Below are positions 45,089-56,845 of a stretch of DNA of 64,000 nucleotides, one piece after another. The notes under the pieces were generated by a model. It worked only from the letters and a program-made list of their open reading frames with translations. It ran no database searches and was not told the DNA's origin. This DNA is from Andrena cerasifolii (Eukaryota > Arthropoda > Insecta > Hymenoptera > Andrenidae): NCBI RefSeq assembly GCF_050908995.1, contig NC_135119.1, forward strand, positions 3,162,001 through 3,226,000. Direction: 5' to 3'. A program made the translations under genes and the position numbers. The first letter of the stretch is position 1. Each line of letters begins with the position of its first letter.

Positions 45089-45116
45089 CTTATGGTTGTA
45101 TTAAAGCTTTCGCTTA

Positions 45117-45505
45117 AGGAGTTAGGCCACCTTGGACGAAGCAAAGTTATAAGTAGTCATTTTCGGCAATTTTTTTAGGGAGACAATGAAATAAATGGAA
45201 AATTTAATATGAACCTGTTCAAGATATCGCAAAATCGGTATTTACTTCTTTAGTTTTAGGCATGTAGAAAATAAAACTCTTTGGTTTGTTATTCTAGCTC
45301 AAACGGTATAGCCGCGAGGTTAGGTAAATACATTTCGCGTATTACGGGCCTACAGTCGCTATTTTGTACGAAAAAAATAAGGCTTTTTCCATCAATAATT
45401 GTACAATAACAGTTTCATATTGAATTTTCCTTTCATTTCATTATCTTCCTAAAAAAATTACCGAAAATGACTATAACTGTGGTTCGTCCAAGGTGGCCTA
45501 ACCTC
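45117..45505. mobile_element. TTAA-type MITE (389 bp)
   Basis: Inverted ends GGAGTTAGGCCACCTTGGAC and, reversed, GAGGTTAGGCCACCTTGGAC, extending about 65 bp. TTAA at 45113-45116; TCAA at 45506-45509 on the right is one base off. Non-coding. Confidence 0.8.
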
Positions 45506-45509
45506 TCAA

Positions 45510-46436
45510 AAGCACATTTAGTGTGCGCGACGAAAGTCGAACTCCTAACAGTCCTAAAGTTTAATTACTCATATCTTGAGAACGACACTTCAAAGTGTAA
45601 GAAAATAACCTTATATTTCAACAAATCACCAATATATTGCACATGAAGCTTGTTAAATTATTTCAGATGAGCTCAATTCGAATTCTTCAATGAAATGCTG
45701 CGGGTGGAATATGTTAAACGCGATAAACCGCTGAAGCTAGGAATATTTTTTTCTTCCTCTTTATTAAAAGTTTTTATTAATAAAGAAGTGTCTCAATTAA
45801 AGAAAAATATATCCTAAATATCAGGAAATGGTGTGTCCTGTGTTTATAAGATTTTTTTCATTGCAATTTGTCATTCATTTCAATGTCATTGCGGGTGTCA
45901 CATCGTACACTTCATTCATTTCATATTATTAATCACTAAATTATGTAGGTAAGTGCGTAACTAAATTATTGTGTTCACGTTGCTAATTTAAATTGTATTC
46001 ATTATAGGAGAAAAGTTTAATCATTAATTATGAATTTTTTTGCGGTGAAAAGTATTTGGCGCCGATGCAATTGCGTCAGATGAAATTTTAGCAAATGAAA
46101 ATATTTGAAAGTTTTATATAAAATAATGAAGTACCTTGCTAGAAGCAGAAAATATTGATCGGTCAATATCATAGAGTAGCTTCTACCCTACCGTTTGACT
46201 ACGCCGAACCCTCCATTTCTCCGTTTCTTCGATCCGCGTTACCACCTCCCATCCCATTTAAGGGATGAACCTGAAAACACACGGTCTTTGTTTCTCAAAC
46301 AAAGAGGCAACGGTACACTGGCTTGGGGTACACGAGGGAGCCATGTTTGGCAGTGATTCACAATTCGGGAAGTACCCCCGACAGGCCAATATTTTCTATC
46401 TGGATCTAACTTATATACATACATATATGTACGAGC
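45510..46436. other. Unassigned sequence
   Basis: No recognised feature. The overlapping opposing frames at 46239-46463 and 46265-46453 run into the adjacent transposon end. Confidence 0.45.
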
Positions 46437-46864
46437 AGGGGAAAGCGGGGTAATTCCGGCCACTTCTATTTTTTTTTAAATAAAAACCGCGTGACTTGAC
46501 TGTGTATGGTACTGCCACCTGTCAATGATGTGGCGAGCTAATATTCATGCTTTCCATGAGAAAGAAAGAAAGCAGTCTTTTGTTTCAAATAAATCCGGGA
46601 GTGTTCATTTCGCACCGTGATCTTATAACAGAGGTCGATTGTTAAGAAAGGTAACTTAGTACATGGAATAGATATGAATTATTAATATTAATCTCATTAA
46701 ATAGAGGAATGTTTCTACTTTCAAACTCACATGTGGTTTTTGGTGATATGTAAATTCAGTTCAGTGTATTACTTCAAATATCTGAACACGAGGTGTGGGG
46801 TAATACCGGCCAAAAGTGAGGGGTAATTCCAGCCAGCTTTTAACATTGCTTTTTTCTGGCATAG

Positions 46865-47415
46865 ATGCCACGTGCATATGAAAGAATTTCGAAGAAGGCA
46901 GAATGGAACCAGGAAAATTTATCAACGGCCATGGAGGTAATTAGTAAGAATAAAATGTTCATACGTAAGGCAGCACAATTGTTTGGAATACCATAGCAGG
47001 ACCATCCACAACATCACTTGCTACTTTATTGTCAGATATATTACCTATTCCGAAACCTCAAACGAACTGTGACATAAAGAAGAAGAGCTACAGAAAACAA
47101 CACTCCCAAATCCTGACGTTAACACCCATGAAAGCAGTGCTTAAATTAAAGCAGGAGAGAAAACTGACGCTTCTAAATCGAAACACTCAAAAGGGAGGTC
47201 AACAAAACCTGAGAAAAAAGAAACTGAATTTTCAATAGGACAATTCAGATATTTGTGACGAAAAAGTAGAGCGCGATGTTTGCTCCTTTTGCAAAGAATT
47301 CGGAGAAGGTGATGAAATGTGGTTTCGGTGCACAGTATGTGGTCAATGGGTACATGAAGAATGTTCAGGATGGGATACCCCTGAAGAATACACTTGTGAT
47401 ATATGTACTAATTAA
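46865..47415 (+). pseudogene. Pogo-like transposase, catalytic core deleted
   Basis: The first frame, 46865-46996, starts ATG and encodes MPRAYERISKKAEWNQENLS and RKAAQLFGIP, the psq-type helix-turn-helix that starts pogo-like transposases, then hits TAG. From 47029 a second frame begins DILPIPKPQTN, the region that normally follows the DDE domain. It has one in-frame stop at 47236-47238 and then continues to a complete PHD-like finger (VCSFCKEFGEGDEMWFRCTV, CGQWVHEECSGW, YTCDIC) and TAA at 47413-47415. About 250 residues of catalytic domain are missing. The DNA-binding end and the zinc finger are thus retained without enzyme activity. The stops show it is no longer a working protein. Confidence 0.82.
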
Positions 47416-47435
47416 TTTTAAAATAAGAAATAATA

Positions 47436-47757
47436 CAATTTTTTATTAATTTAACAGTTTTCCTACCTCTTTTGTAAAGAAAAATCATCAATCTTTTATA
47501 AAGCCAAATGACTATTTTTGTGTTACTGCTCTCAATTTTGTTACAACGTATATTTATGCTTTCTCGGTCATGCTAACACAAACTAGACGCTTCAAACAAT
47601 TTTTTATTAATTTAACAGTTTTCCTACCTCTTTTGTAAAGAAAAATCATCAATCTTTTATAAAGCCAAATGACTATTTTTATGTTATTGCTCCCAATTTT
47701 GTTACAACGTATATTTATGCTTTCTCGGTCATACTAATACAAACTAGACACTTCAAA
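47436..47757. repeat. Tandem duplication, 161 bp unit, two copies
   Basis: CAATTTTTTATTAATTTAAC starts at 47436 and again at 47597. The copies differ at few positions. Lies in the 3' part of the pogo-like element after its stop codon. Confidence 0.9.
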
Positions 47758-47851
47758 CTATCAATTAATATAAAAAAACTAACAAAAGTGTAACTTTTTC
47801 AAATTTTATAGCATTCACAGCTTATGTGGCCGGAATTACCCCGCTTTCCCC

Positions 47852-48053
47852 TATGTATACTTATAATGACAACACAGAAAAATATTGTAAAAATTCCAAA
47901 GATAATGTTTATTTTCTGAAATACACATGAATATGCGAAATATAGGGACAATGAAAATTTGAAGACGTATAGCTAAAACTATTGATTAGAATTTGATATA
48001 ATGAAATTGAAAAATTTAATTTTCTATTATACGTTGGAGAAATAGCTACAGTA
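47852..48053. other. AT-rich, nothing recognised
   Basis: Plain AT-rich DNA between two elements. Confidence 0.5.
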
Positions 48054-48567
48054 AATCACAAAAATATTCCGGACACCCTTTAAAATAAAATAACTTTTTA
48101 AAATTGGTCCAAACTCCAAACGATTTGAGTTTTTTGAGAAGCTAGAAGGTTTAGTTTACTACTTAGGTAACGTGCTCCGTCGTTTTCAAAAAAATTGCGT
48201 TTGGTAGGAATAGCGAAAAAAATAGTGAAGGTCGCTTTCTCAACTTTTTTATGAGTCTGTCAATGAAAATTTAAAAATTCCGTTTGTAGATTTAAGTAAG
48301 TTGTATACATTCTGAAAAGTTCATCGAAATCGGTTGATGCAGAATGAAGCGACAGGCATCGAAATTTGTAAAAAATCTTTAGGTTTATTATAGTTCTCGG
48401 TCAAAAGCTGTGATTTCCATCACTTTCAACTGCTTGTAGCCCATAGCTACGTTATCCGATATCGATTATTTTCTTCGCTATTCCGACTAATTGTAGTTTG
48501 AGTCGTTTGAAACAATTTTAAAAAAGTTATTCTGCTTTAAAGGTTGTCCGAATATTTTTGTGATTCA
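48054..48567. mobile_element. Foldback MITE (514 bp)
   Basis: Inverted ends AATCACAAAAATATTCCGGA and, reversed, AATCACAAAAATATTCGGAC. AAATAACTTTTTAAAATTG mirrors CAATTTTAAAAAAGTTATT. Class and target duplication uncertain. Confidence 0.7.
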
Positions 48568-49617
48568 TGAGCACAGTGTGCAGTGTCTTAATCAATATCA
48601 TAACAAGCTGTAAAATAAAATTTATTAGCACAGTGTAACAAATTTTCAAAAGCACAGCCGTTACTACTTGAAAATTGCAAACACTAGTTTACAATTTTCA
48701 TCTCCTCCGAATGTACTCTATTATGTTTTACCATCTTCGGGATTACCCGGTACAATCTACACTACTGACATCTACAAAACATATTTTTATAATTCGAAAT
48801 TACCATATGTGTAAAGAATGTATTGGAACTGAATTAAGTTCTTCAAATAAAGGACAGCATTTTGCATGTTAAAATTTCATATTGTACCGTGAAGTCGGAA
48901 ATACTGTATTGTAAATGTGACGTTGTTAAAAATAATCCAGCAATTCGAAATGGTTCGTTATTTTTCATTGTTATTAGATTTTAATTCCATATCGTCCAAA
49001 ATGCATTTTAGCTCTCCTCTTCACAGTTTAAATTGGAGGCAAATATGTAACAGTTTGAGAAACTTTTGAGTGCAGCTAGAGGCGCAGGTCCTAGTGGGGC
49101 TCGCAGAGGTAACAGGAATGGGAAACAAGATCATAAAATTTCTTTCAATTGTTCCAAAAGAATACATCTTGAATCTTTAAAAGTCATGTCTTTATATTTC
49201 TCTTTGAATTATGTACATACATGTTCTTAGAACAGTCGAAGGGCAATCGTTTGTTATCAGTCACACAGGAAATTTAGATTGTCCACGCATGAAGATTTGA
49301 ATGAACAGGACTGTGAATCACTATTCGCGATTCCTTTTTCACTTTTAGGCTAGGTAACCCTGTTGGTGGATGGACCCCACGATATCCATAAGAAAAACTC
49401 ATCCTATTCGTTACCAGTCTGTAGCAACGGAACGTCTGGTCTCGAACTTTCACTGCTGGGAGCATCCTGCCTGTACTAGACGCGATCTTCCTCCTCCAGA
49501 AGCCTTACTACCTCTGAAAATAGAATTAACGATCTAAATAGATCATTTAAATTTTCTAAATATCATGAATACAATATTTGGTAATTATGCAGAACAGGTG
49601 TTCCCTCATCGATTTTG
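48568..49617. other. Unassigned sequence
   Basis: A minus frame of 63 codons at 49274-49465 has a balanced composition but no domain or splice context I can support. No repeat boundaries. Confidence 0.4.
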
Positions 49618-49670
49618 ACGACCTTGAAATATGTTGTCGGGGACATGATTCTGAACAACTTTTTCCTATA

Positions 49671-50620
49671 CAGGGAGATTGGCTCGAAACGCCTGAGCCG
49701 CCAGGCAACCGTGACGAGGTCAACCCCCCGTGGTGTCTCTCCGAAGTTATGGCTTTCAACCCTCGAAGGGGTTGGAGTACCTATTAAGAAGTGAGAAATC
49801 TTCGAATTCCTCATTTCTCATCAGATCTGTGCGAAAGCGACGCCAATGGATTCCTCACATTCATTGATTCATGGATTTCCCTGAATGCTCACTAAAATAA
49901 GAGAGTGTGGTAAAAACTGCCTACTCCTTTTATGATTTGCATTGCTTGTGTCAAAGTAGTCCGATTTGCATGATGTTTGGTACGATTTTAATCGGGAGAA
50001 CATAAGGAATCCATTGGCGTCTTTTCCCTTTCGACACGATGAAGAAAAGAATTTCTTAATACGCTGTAATGGATATTTCACCTTCCACTGCAGGGGCCTG
50101 ACCCCAATTCGCTACGTTCGGCCTAAGATTCGTACCTTTTTCCGGAAAAAGCCATAAAATTCGAGTGAGGCTCTGCGAAGGGCAGCCCCAGCAGCCACGG
50201 GGTGACGAGCGCAGCTACAGAATTACCCTGTATCTGTTTAGGAAATAAAATAATTCTTTATTCTTTATCGTATGGATATGGAAGTGTCGCCGATGGATTC
50301 CTTGGGGTTTTCCGATGAAAATCATGCCAAATGCCGTGTAAATCGGACTACTTTTACATAAGGAGTACAAATAGCTTGTGTCGAAATAGTCCGATTTGCA
50401 TGATATTTGGTATGACTTTAATCGACGGAACGCCAGGAATCCATTGGCGTCGCTTACGCATACGATCTGATGATAAATGAGGAATTTGAAGATTTCTCAC
50501 TTCTTAATAGGTACTCCAACCCCTTCGGGGGTCGAAAGCCATAACTTCGGAGAGACACCACGGGGGGTTGACCTCGTCACGGTTGCCAGGCGGATCAGGT
50601 GTTTCGAGCCAATCACCCTG
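49671..50620. mobile_element. CAGGG foldback element (950 bp) at a TA site
   Basis: TA (49669-49670 and 50621-50622) with inverted ends CAGGGAGATTGGCTCGAAAC and, reversed, CAGGGTGATTGGCTCGAAAC. Arms are about 200 bp and include GTTGCCTGGCGG-type words and the complement. Further inner blocks repeat in inverse and direct order (ATCCATTGGCGTC). The host repeat is uninterrupted at 24850-25005. Non-coding. Confidence 0.88.
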
Positions 50621-50806
50621 TACATGTTACCGCCGCTCGACCTTCGTTTCCGAGATATTCGCGAACTACTGCTATTACTACTATAATGTATTCTGCCGTA
50701 TAAGTACCTACAGTACGCGTCCGTGGCAGAGTATGCGCCAGCATGGAACAAAACAAATGATGCAGCTGGCCTTCGTTTCCGAGATACCTATTTGCGAAAA
50801 ACTGCT

Positions 50807-51828
50807 TTTGACTTATTCCGACGCAACGCATTCCACATTCCAACTTGTCTCGGGTATTAGTATTGGTTGGGGCTAGATTAGTGCGGGGGCGCCCACCCGC
50901 TCGCGTAAAGCATGGTAGTAAACCGACGTGAGTCGGGGTGTTGGCAGGAGCTCGCACACACCCAACAGATGCTTCCGAAAGTAGAGCTGTCCAAGTATCC
51001 GAAAAAAGCAAGCCGAGCCTAACTCGGCTTGAACTACCGAGCCGAGCCGAGTGCCCGAAAGAACCGGGCATTCCATTTTTCAACTTGTCCCGGGTATTTG
51101 TATTGGTTGGGGCTAGATTAATGCGGGGGGCGCGGGCGCGTAATGCTAGCGAACCGATGTGAGTCGGGGTGTTGACAGGAGTTCCCACACACCCAACAGG
51201 TGCCCTCGAAAGCACCCTCTTCCTAGCAAAAAAAAAATGTTTTAAAACCAGAGTCATCCTAATACAGTATTGGCTCGTTAACGGCTCGCTGTTCGGGACC
51301 GGCGTCGAGCCCATATCGTGAACAGAGCCCTAATACCGAGTGTTCGTTTCTCGCTTCTTTCTGGCCGAAGGGGGGAGCGAGTTGGAACACTGCGTGCGCG
51401 GCGACCATCGCGCATGTCCGTCGCGCACGCAAAGGACGGAGTGTCAGGTGTCCGAAAGACGAGACAAAATATTAACGCGTCGTCTGCCTCGTACCGTCCT
51501 CGCTCGCTTCCAGTGCCTCTCGCTCGCTCTCGTTCCATCTCGCTCTCGCCATCGCCCGACAAGAGTGAGACAGAAGTGGTGGGGATAGCGAAGAGTCCGT
51601 ATCGTGTACACCAAACCGAGCCCGTGACGAGACAATACTGTATTCGGCGGTGTCGGCACTGCCGAACAGAGTCCGGGTGTTGACGGGCATCCGCAAGTTT
51701 CTGGTTCAAATCCCTAAATTCATATCGGCGAGCGCGCGCCTCCCGCATTCATCTATCCCCAACCAATACTAATACCCGGGACGAGTTGAGAAGTGGAATG
51801 CGACAACGCGTTGCGTCGGAATAAATGA
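50807..51828. repeat. Inverted-repeat block, GC-rich interior
   Basis: GACTTATTCCGACGCAACGC ... GGTATTAGTATTGGTTGGGG at the left is reversed at 51757-51828. The interior repeats TATTGGTTGGGGCTAGATTA (50859 and 51101) and carries an AACTCGGCTTGAACTACCGA-type patch. Fragments recur at 55190 and 56340. GC-rich composition makes long stop-free frames here by chance (50613-51314, 51278-51748); none has a domain. Confidence 0.65.
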
Positions 51829-52360
51829 ACAGAAGTTTTTCAGAATGTTAAGTTTTACAACATATCAAAAAATCATTCAAATAGGTGAGGAAACACCCAT
51901 TCTGCATAATGACCCAATATTTCATCGAAATTCAGAAGTAAGTCACATGTTAGAAAACTACCAAGTTCTGCAAATAATTTTCGCGTATTTATAATTTCTT
52001 TTTAAATTTCATCGGATTAAATAACTTATACTAATGAGCGTATAGGTACATTGGGTACAAAAAGTCTCCTCACACCTCATTAGAATTTATTTGGCATTGC
52101 ATAATTTCAACAAAGAAAGCAGTAAAGAAATTAATAATAATAATAAATTAATAATATTTATTATTACTACAAACAAAAATGATTTACATTCGTTGGTCAA
52201 CAATTAACCTAAAAAAAGGAATAATGATAACAGAGGTGAGAACAAAAACGTCTCCGTACACGTGAATTGTTAAGGTTTCCTAGGTCACGACATCACTTCG
52301 CGTAGTTAACATTTAAGAAGACCGTAAAAGGTATAACAAATAAGTATATAAAGTATAATA

Positions 52361-52727
52361 AAGGTGTGTATCGACTTTGCGAGACTCCCTCGCGCGGCAC
52401 GCCTCGCGGAGAGGAGAGTCTGGAGCAGACCCGTCCAACTTTTGCTCTTGCCTTTGTAGGGCAATCGCGGGTGGTTGCGAGCGAAGGCAGGAACGACGGT
52501 TGTGCCCCACCATTGGGACCTTTCGCTCTTGAAGGGCTCGAAGGGCCTGGCTCGGTGCATTCAAGAGCGAAGAGCAATTCGCGGTTGCTCGTGCGAGCTA
52601 ATCCCTGCACAGGCCTGGTCTGGAGGCTACCTCGATATGATCACTTTGCGCAAATTGAAGAGGAACGGTGAAGCCACTCCGCGGGGCGTGCCTCGCGAGG
52701 AAGTCTTGCGAAGTCGATACGCACCTT
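52361..52727. mobile_element. GC-rich foldback insert (367 bp)
   Basis: Inverted ends AAGGTGTGTATCGACTTTGC and, reversed, AAGGTGCGTATCGACTTCGC, extending over about 45 bp of CCTCGCG words. It lies inside the AT-rich Tc1 relic and differs strongly in composition. Overlapping GC-rich frames are not supported as genes. Confidence 0.75.
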
Positions 52728-52889
52728 AACGTAATCAATGCGTCTGCACTCGGTGGCGCTCACATTTGTTGAGGGTGTCTAAAGCGGAAACAGAAACAGG
52801 GGGAACAAAACCGCGTCCTACTGGTGCAGCACTACCCGCGGCCGCGGGCTGAACAAGCCTTCATGAATTTATTACCGATATTTTTTCAA

Positions 52890-53571
52890 TTACTGGTCAC
52901 TCGGTCCTCCTTTCATTAACCGACCCCCCAAAAAGAGGAGGTTCTACGTTTGCCTCGTTTTAATTATCTCTTGCATCCAGTTTTGTAGTGTAGTGATTAA
53001 TTTTTTAGTAATATCTTACATTTCAGATCTTCTCCAATTTGGAATGGTGTATATTTTAATCGTCCTTTTATTTCACTCCATAGTGTTCAATAGGGTTCGT
53101 ATCTGGAGATTGTGGGGGTTAATGAAGTTTGGCAAGATTATATAATAACCATACCTTGACCCTCTTTGCCGTATGCTTTGGGACCTTTGGTTCGTTATTT
53201 TATTAGAAGATGAACGATCCTTCAAGATTTGAAGTCTTCGTACTACGGTCTAAATTCTCTTTCAAAATATTAAGGTAGGTAAACATTTTCATCCATAATT
53301 CCATCAATAAATTTCAAATGTTTCACTCCCGCTGCACATGTACACCGCCAAACCATAACGCTGCCACCTCCATGCTTAAATGTTGAACTTACGTTTTGAT
53401 ATTCCATTTGTGGTCTTGGTTTTCTCCAACCTTTAGGTCTTCCATCTGAAGTAAAAATGTTAAGTTCATATTTGTCATTGAATAGAACTGTATTCCAGAA
53501 TCCAATCGTTCCTGCCAATTGTGCTCAGCTTTACAATTAAACTGCAAATTGCAAGTGGTAGGTATACCCAT
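52890..53571 (-). pseudogene. Tc1-like transposase relic
   Basis: The minus strand from 53518 reads WNTVLFNDKYELNIFTSDGR, then HGGGSVMVWRCTCAAGVKHL and FIDGIMDENVYL: the block with the first catalytic Asp (VLFSDESKF type, here ND) and the KHGGGSVMVWG block of Tc1. Downstream comes a region where the FQQDN-type second Asp is replaced and surrounded by stops. Then PPQSPDTNPIEHYG follows, with the final catalytic Glu preserved. Upstream coding sequence is frameshifted and then lost. The family's usual length is about 340 residues; here several frames and stops show a long-dead copy. DD34E assignment is from motif wording. Confidence 0.82.
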
Positions 53572-53914
53572 TTTGGCAAAAATATTTTGACTAATCTCTT
53601 TCTACACGCTCGCAAGCAAGAAACTAAATAACTTGTATTTGCCATTGGAGCATTCCTTGAGGGCTGTTTGTAAACATTCTGCAGAACTGCTAATACCGAA
53701 CCTTTTTTGTTCTCATTTCTCTTACATTATTCTTCTTCTTTAATTTAATTGTTAACAGATGAATGCAAATCATTTTTCTCTGGTACTAATAATAAATCTT
53801 ATGATTCTAAATAAAATAACGTAAAATATTCCCTATTTAATACCTTCTCTGTTGAAATTGCACAACGCCCAGTAAATTCTAATGAGGTGTACGGAGACCT
53901 TTTTCACCCAAATG

Positions 53915-54662
53915 TCTTTTCTATAAAATCGGACTGCTTAGTGAATGAAGAGAAGCATTCAGCGTGATTTCTAAACCTGCTCATTGTCAGTTGAACGATT
54001 TCTATTGCATTCTGTTCTGAACATATAAAAGAAGATGGTAATCCGTGGACAAGACGTTTGGTGGATATAATGGGTGAGATCTAATCCGCCGTATAATAGT
54101 CTACTGCACAGTCTATACTGCGTGGAGATCTGCGGTGCTGTGCAGCAACAAAGAGATTCTCAAACGGATGGGAACAGATTGCTTAATCTGGAGCTTACCG
54201 TAATATCTACTATAGCATTATAAATGTCTGTCGTGATTGTTTGAACCTGGTTGAAAACCTCAAATATGATATGTTACTTTTCGTGCCCAGGTCATAGTAG
54301 AGGTACCCTCTTTGATGTCAAATTTGGAGGTAGAATCACGTTACGATTGGGTATCGACTAACACCTATTGGCAGTCGTGCGTTATTGCACTGGACTCACT
54401 TCTCTTTACATGTATGCAAATTTAACCAATTAATAGTCCGCTCCCGTTTCGCTGAATGAGTGAGACGCACATTATGAGACAGGTTCCTTTGTTCAAGCAA
54501 AGCAATTCACAGGGAACGTAATCGGGTTTCCAAATCTTTGCCATTGCATGAAGGTAATATGTACCACGGTGCTATCTCTAATACTTCCAGACTGTTCACT
54601 GTTCAGTGAGGTTGGAGAAGTTTAATGATGGATTTTATTTGATCTCCTCCAGAGACTGTCAC
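53915..54662. other. Unassigned sequence
   Basis: No recognised gene or repeat ends. Confidence 0.45.
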
Positions 54663-54912
54663 TAAAGGGGATGATCCCGAACCCGGAAATTCAAAAAATT
54701 CTGAAACTTTGTGAATGTGTAGAGGATTCCTCCCTGATTACAATGCAATTTTTGTTTGCTGTCCAAATTCATTCTAAGGGGGTGAAATTAACCCCTGAAA
54801 ATTCGGCTATTTTTCGATTTTATTTTGTAACTCGCGATCTGTAAGAGCTAGAAAAAAAGTTTCAAGACAAAAATTACTTCTTTTAATTAGATCTATCAGA
54901 TGGTAAAGTTTT
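54663..54912. mobile_element. Left half of CAAGGG-type MITE
   Basis: TAAAGGGGATGATCCCGAAC and 240 bp of family sequence close to 17381-17620. The right half is missing. Confidence 0.8.
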
Positions 54913-54937
54913 ACCAATTGTTTAAATAATTAGAAAA

Positions 54938-55185
54938 AAGTTATAAACAAATATATTAATAATGTTTTCTAGAATTCGTTTTTCACGTGAAATCATAACT
55001 GAATGTTTAAATAATTTTGGAACAGCGAGGAACACAGTTCAGCAATACAACAAAGGTTGAGTTTGTATGGAAAAAAATATGGATTACGTTGGTCCATAAT
55101 TATTTAAACATCCAGTTCAGATTCTACGTGAAAAACGAATTTTAGAAACTATTACTAATATTTTTGTTTATAACTTTTTTCGAGT
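54938..55185. repeat. Palindrome (about 80 bp arms)
   Basis: GTTATAAACAAATATATTAA with AATTCGTTTTTCACGTG at the left is reversed at 55100-55185. The spacer is about 80 bp. Probably a further MITE. TTTAAATAATT occurs in both arms. Confidence 0.75.
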
Positions 55186-55206
55186 TGGTTGGGGCTAGAT
55201 TAAGGC

Positions 55207-55224
55207 GGGGGGGGGGGGGGGGGG
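55207..55224 (+). repeat. Run of 18 G
   Basis: Homopolymer within a copy of the TTGGTTGGGGCTAGATTA repeat. The corresponding positions at 50885 and 51124 have only five to six G, so this is an expansion or an assembly/sequencing uncertainty. Confidence 0.9.
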
Positions 55225-55990
55225 TCGCCCGCTCGCTAGCGCGTAAAACATGATATGACAACATATGTCAAGGTCATTGAAATCGGAGAATCCTCCCCTA
55301 AAGTAAACATTTACCGAGTTCTGTTTGTGGCGATATATTTCGAAAGGTATTAAGTAATATCAACTGTAATTATTGACATTGTATTTCAATGATACTTACG
55401 ATAAGCACATGCGATTAAAAATTCTTGTTCAAAGTATTTCTTCCGATAGATAAGAGTTCTTATGTTATTTAGTTTCGAGGATATAAATAGAAATTGTACA
55501 TACTTCACACTAAAGAACACACAGAGAAAACAAGTTAAAAGTTACTCAAATTATTAAATATGTATATAAATATAGGAGAGAGTGGTAGCAAGCCTTTAGA
55601 AACGAAGAAGATATAAGATGCGTGCAAGCGTGACATTATACAATGCAAAAGTAATTCACGGTATAGACACAAATTCTATAAAAAAAAAAAATCGCTTGTG
55701 AGTGATTACTTTGAGTAATTAGGTCAACGTCCCGACAAATTGTGATTATTATTAATATTTAATCCTTTCATTGATGTTAAAATCAATAAATATAAATAAA
55801 ATGTCTGTTATTTTTACTGGTTGTGAGTGACAAAAATGGTCATTGCAACATTCCAGCCAGCGAAAGCAGAATCCACACTCTTAGCATACAAATGCCTTCG
55901 GAATTGGCGTTGTTGGCTCTACTGCTTAACTCCGCATATGTGTATGGGCTTTTATTCCGCCTCCTTTGACCAGCTTATCTTTATTTTTAT
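55225..55990. other. AT-rich, nothing recognised
   Basis: No supported gene or element. Confidence 0.5.
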
Positions 55991-56720
55991 GTGACAAGTA
56001 AAATGATGGAACGGGGAAAATATAGGTATTCGCATAAAGAAATTGAACCCCCCGTGGTCACACCTTCTTATAATCCCAAATTGGGTTCATTTAGTTCACT
56101 GCACCCCAGCGTCATTTTTGAGGGCTGTACTTCCGAAAGGCCTAACTCAGACCTAACCCAGACTGGTAGCCGATCGAGATGAAACTTGATGGGTATTGCG
56201 AGGGGTGTGGAAAGACCCCAAATATAACATTTTAGCCTCGGCAATTAATGCGTTCAAAAGATACAGGGGTAATTGTGCATGAAAGGGTACACCTTACCGA
56301 TCTTTTTTAATCACCACGGTCCCCCCTCTTAACAATATTTCTGTTGACTTATACCGATGCAACGCATTCCACATTCCAACTTGTCCCGGGTATTAGCATT
56401 GGTTGGGGGACGGGCGCGTAGAACATGGTAGCGAACCAATGTGAGTTTGGCGATGCTAAAAATGAGACTGAGGCCACAAAATTTCAAAATGAAAAAATTG
56501 GGGGACGGGAGAGTTCCCGGGTAAGAGGGCCTGCACCAACGTCCAAAAAAAATTAACAATATTTTTTTCTAATATTTTGGAAACTAATAAATACCCGAAG
56601 CTACAATTTTAGATTTAGAATCCACACCCCCTCCTCCCAAACCTCATCTCGATCAGCCACCGGTCCCTTTCGGAATAATATCCTTTTTGAGTTATCATTG
56701 TCGTAATCCTTTAACTTTTG
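55991..56720. repeat. Mixed dispersed repeats, partly inverted
   Basis: GCCGATCGAGATGAAACTTG and GAGGGGTGTGG (56168-56212) have an inverted, diverged counterpart at 56620-56665. Between them, 56342-56408 is a copy of the GCAACGCATTCCACATTCCA repeat seen at 50815. A nested arrangement is likely, but the ends are not defined. Confidence 0.5.
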
Positions 56721-56845
56721 AGTGATAATTGCACATTCGTAATACTCATAAAATCGCCCTATAATAGTCTTTTCCTAGAAATGTGAATTTTGATATGCTG
56801 AAATTTGTATTTGAAATTGTGGATAAGAGCTGTTTTTCTTGTTAA

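Larger units (their letters stand above)
46438..47851. mobile_element. Pogo-like deletion derivative (1.41 kb)
   Basis: Perfect inverted ends GGGGAAAGCGGGGTAATTCC(GGCCAC) at 46438 and 47826-47851. The right flank is TA and the left is CA, probably a mutated TA. It keeps transposase N-terminal and C-terminal coding parts on the plus strand (46865-47415) but no catalytic core. Confidence 0.88.
52049..53914. mobile_element. Tc1-like transposon, decayed
   Basis: Ends CATTGGGTACAAAAAGTCTC and, reversed, CATTTGGGTGAAAAAGGTCT share CACCTCATTAGAATTTA just inside. A second copy of the motif GTCTCCGTACAC at 52251-52262 suggests the inner binding site of an IR/DR-type Tc1 end. Transposase remnants lie on the minus strand at 52890-53571. 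A separate GC-rich palindrome is inserted at 52361-52727. Confidence 0.8.

Noticed and set aside
50613..51748. Long minus-strand frames (233 and 156 codons)
   Set aside because: They lie in GC-rich inverted repeats where stops are rare, overlap several other frames in both strands, and have no domain.
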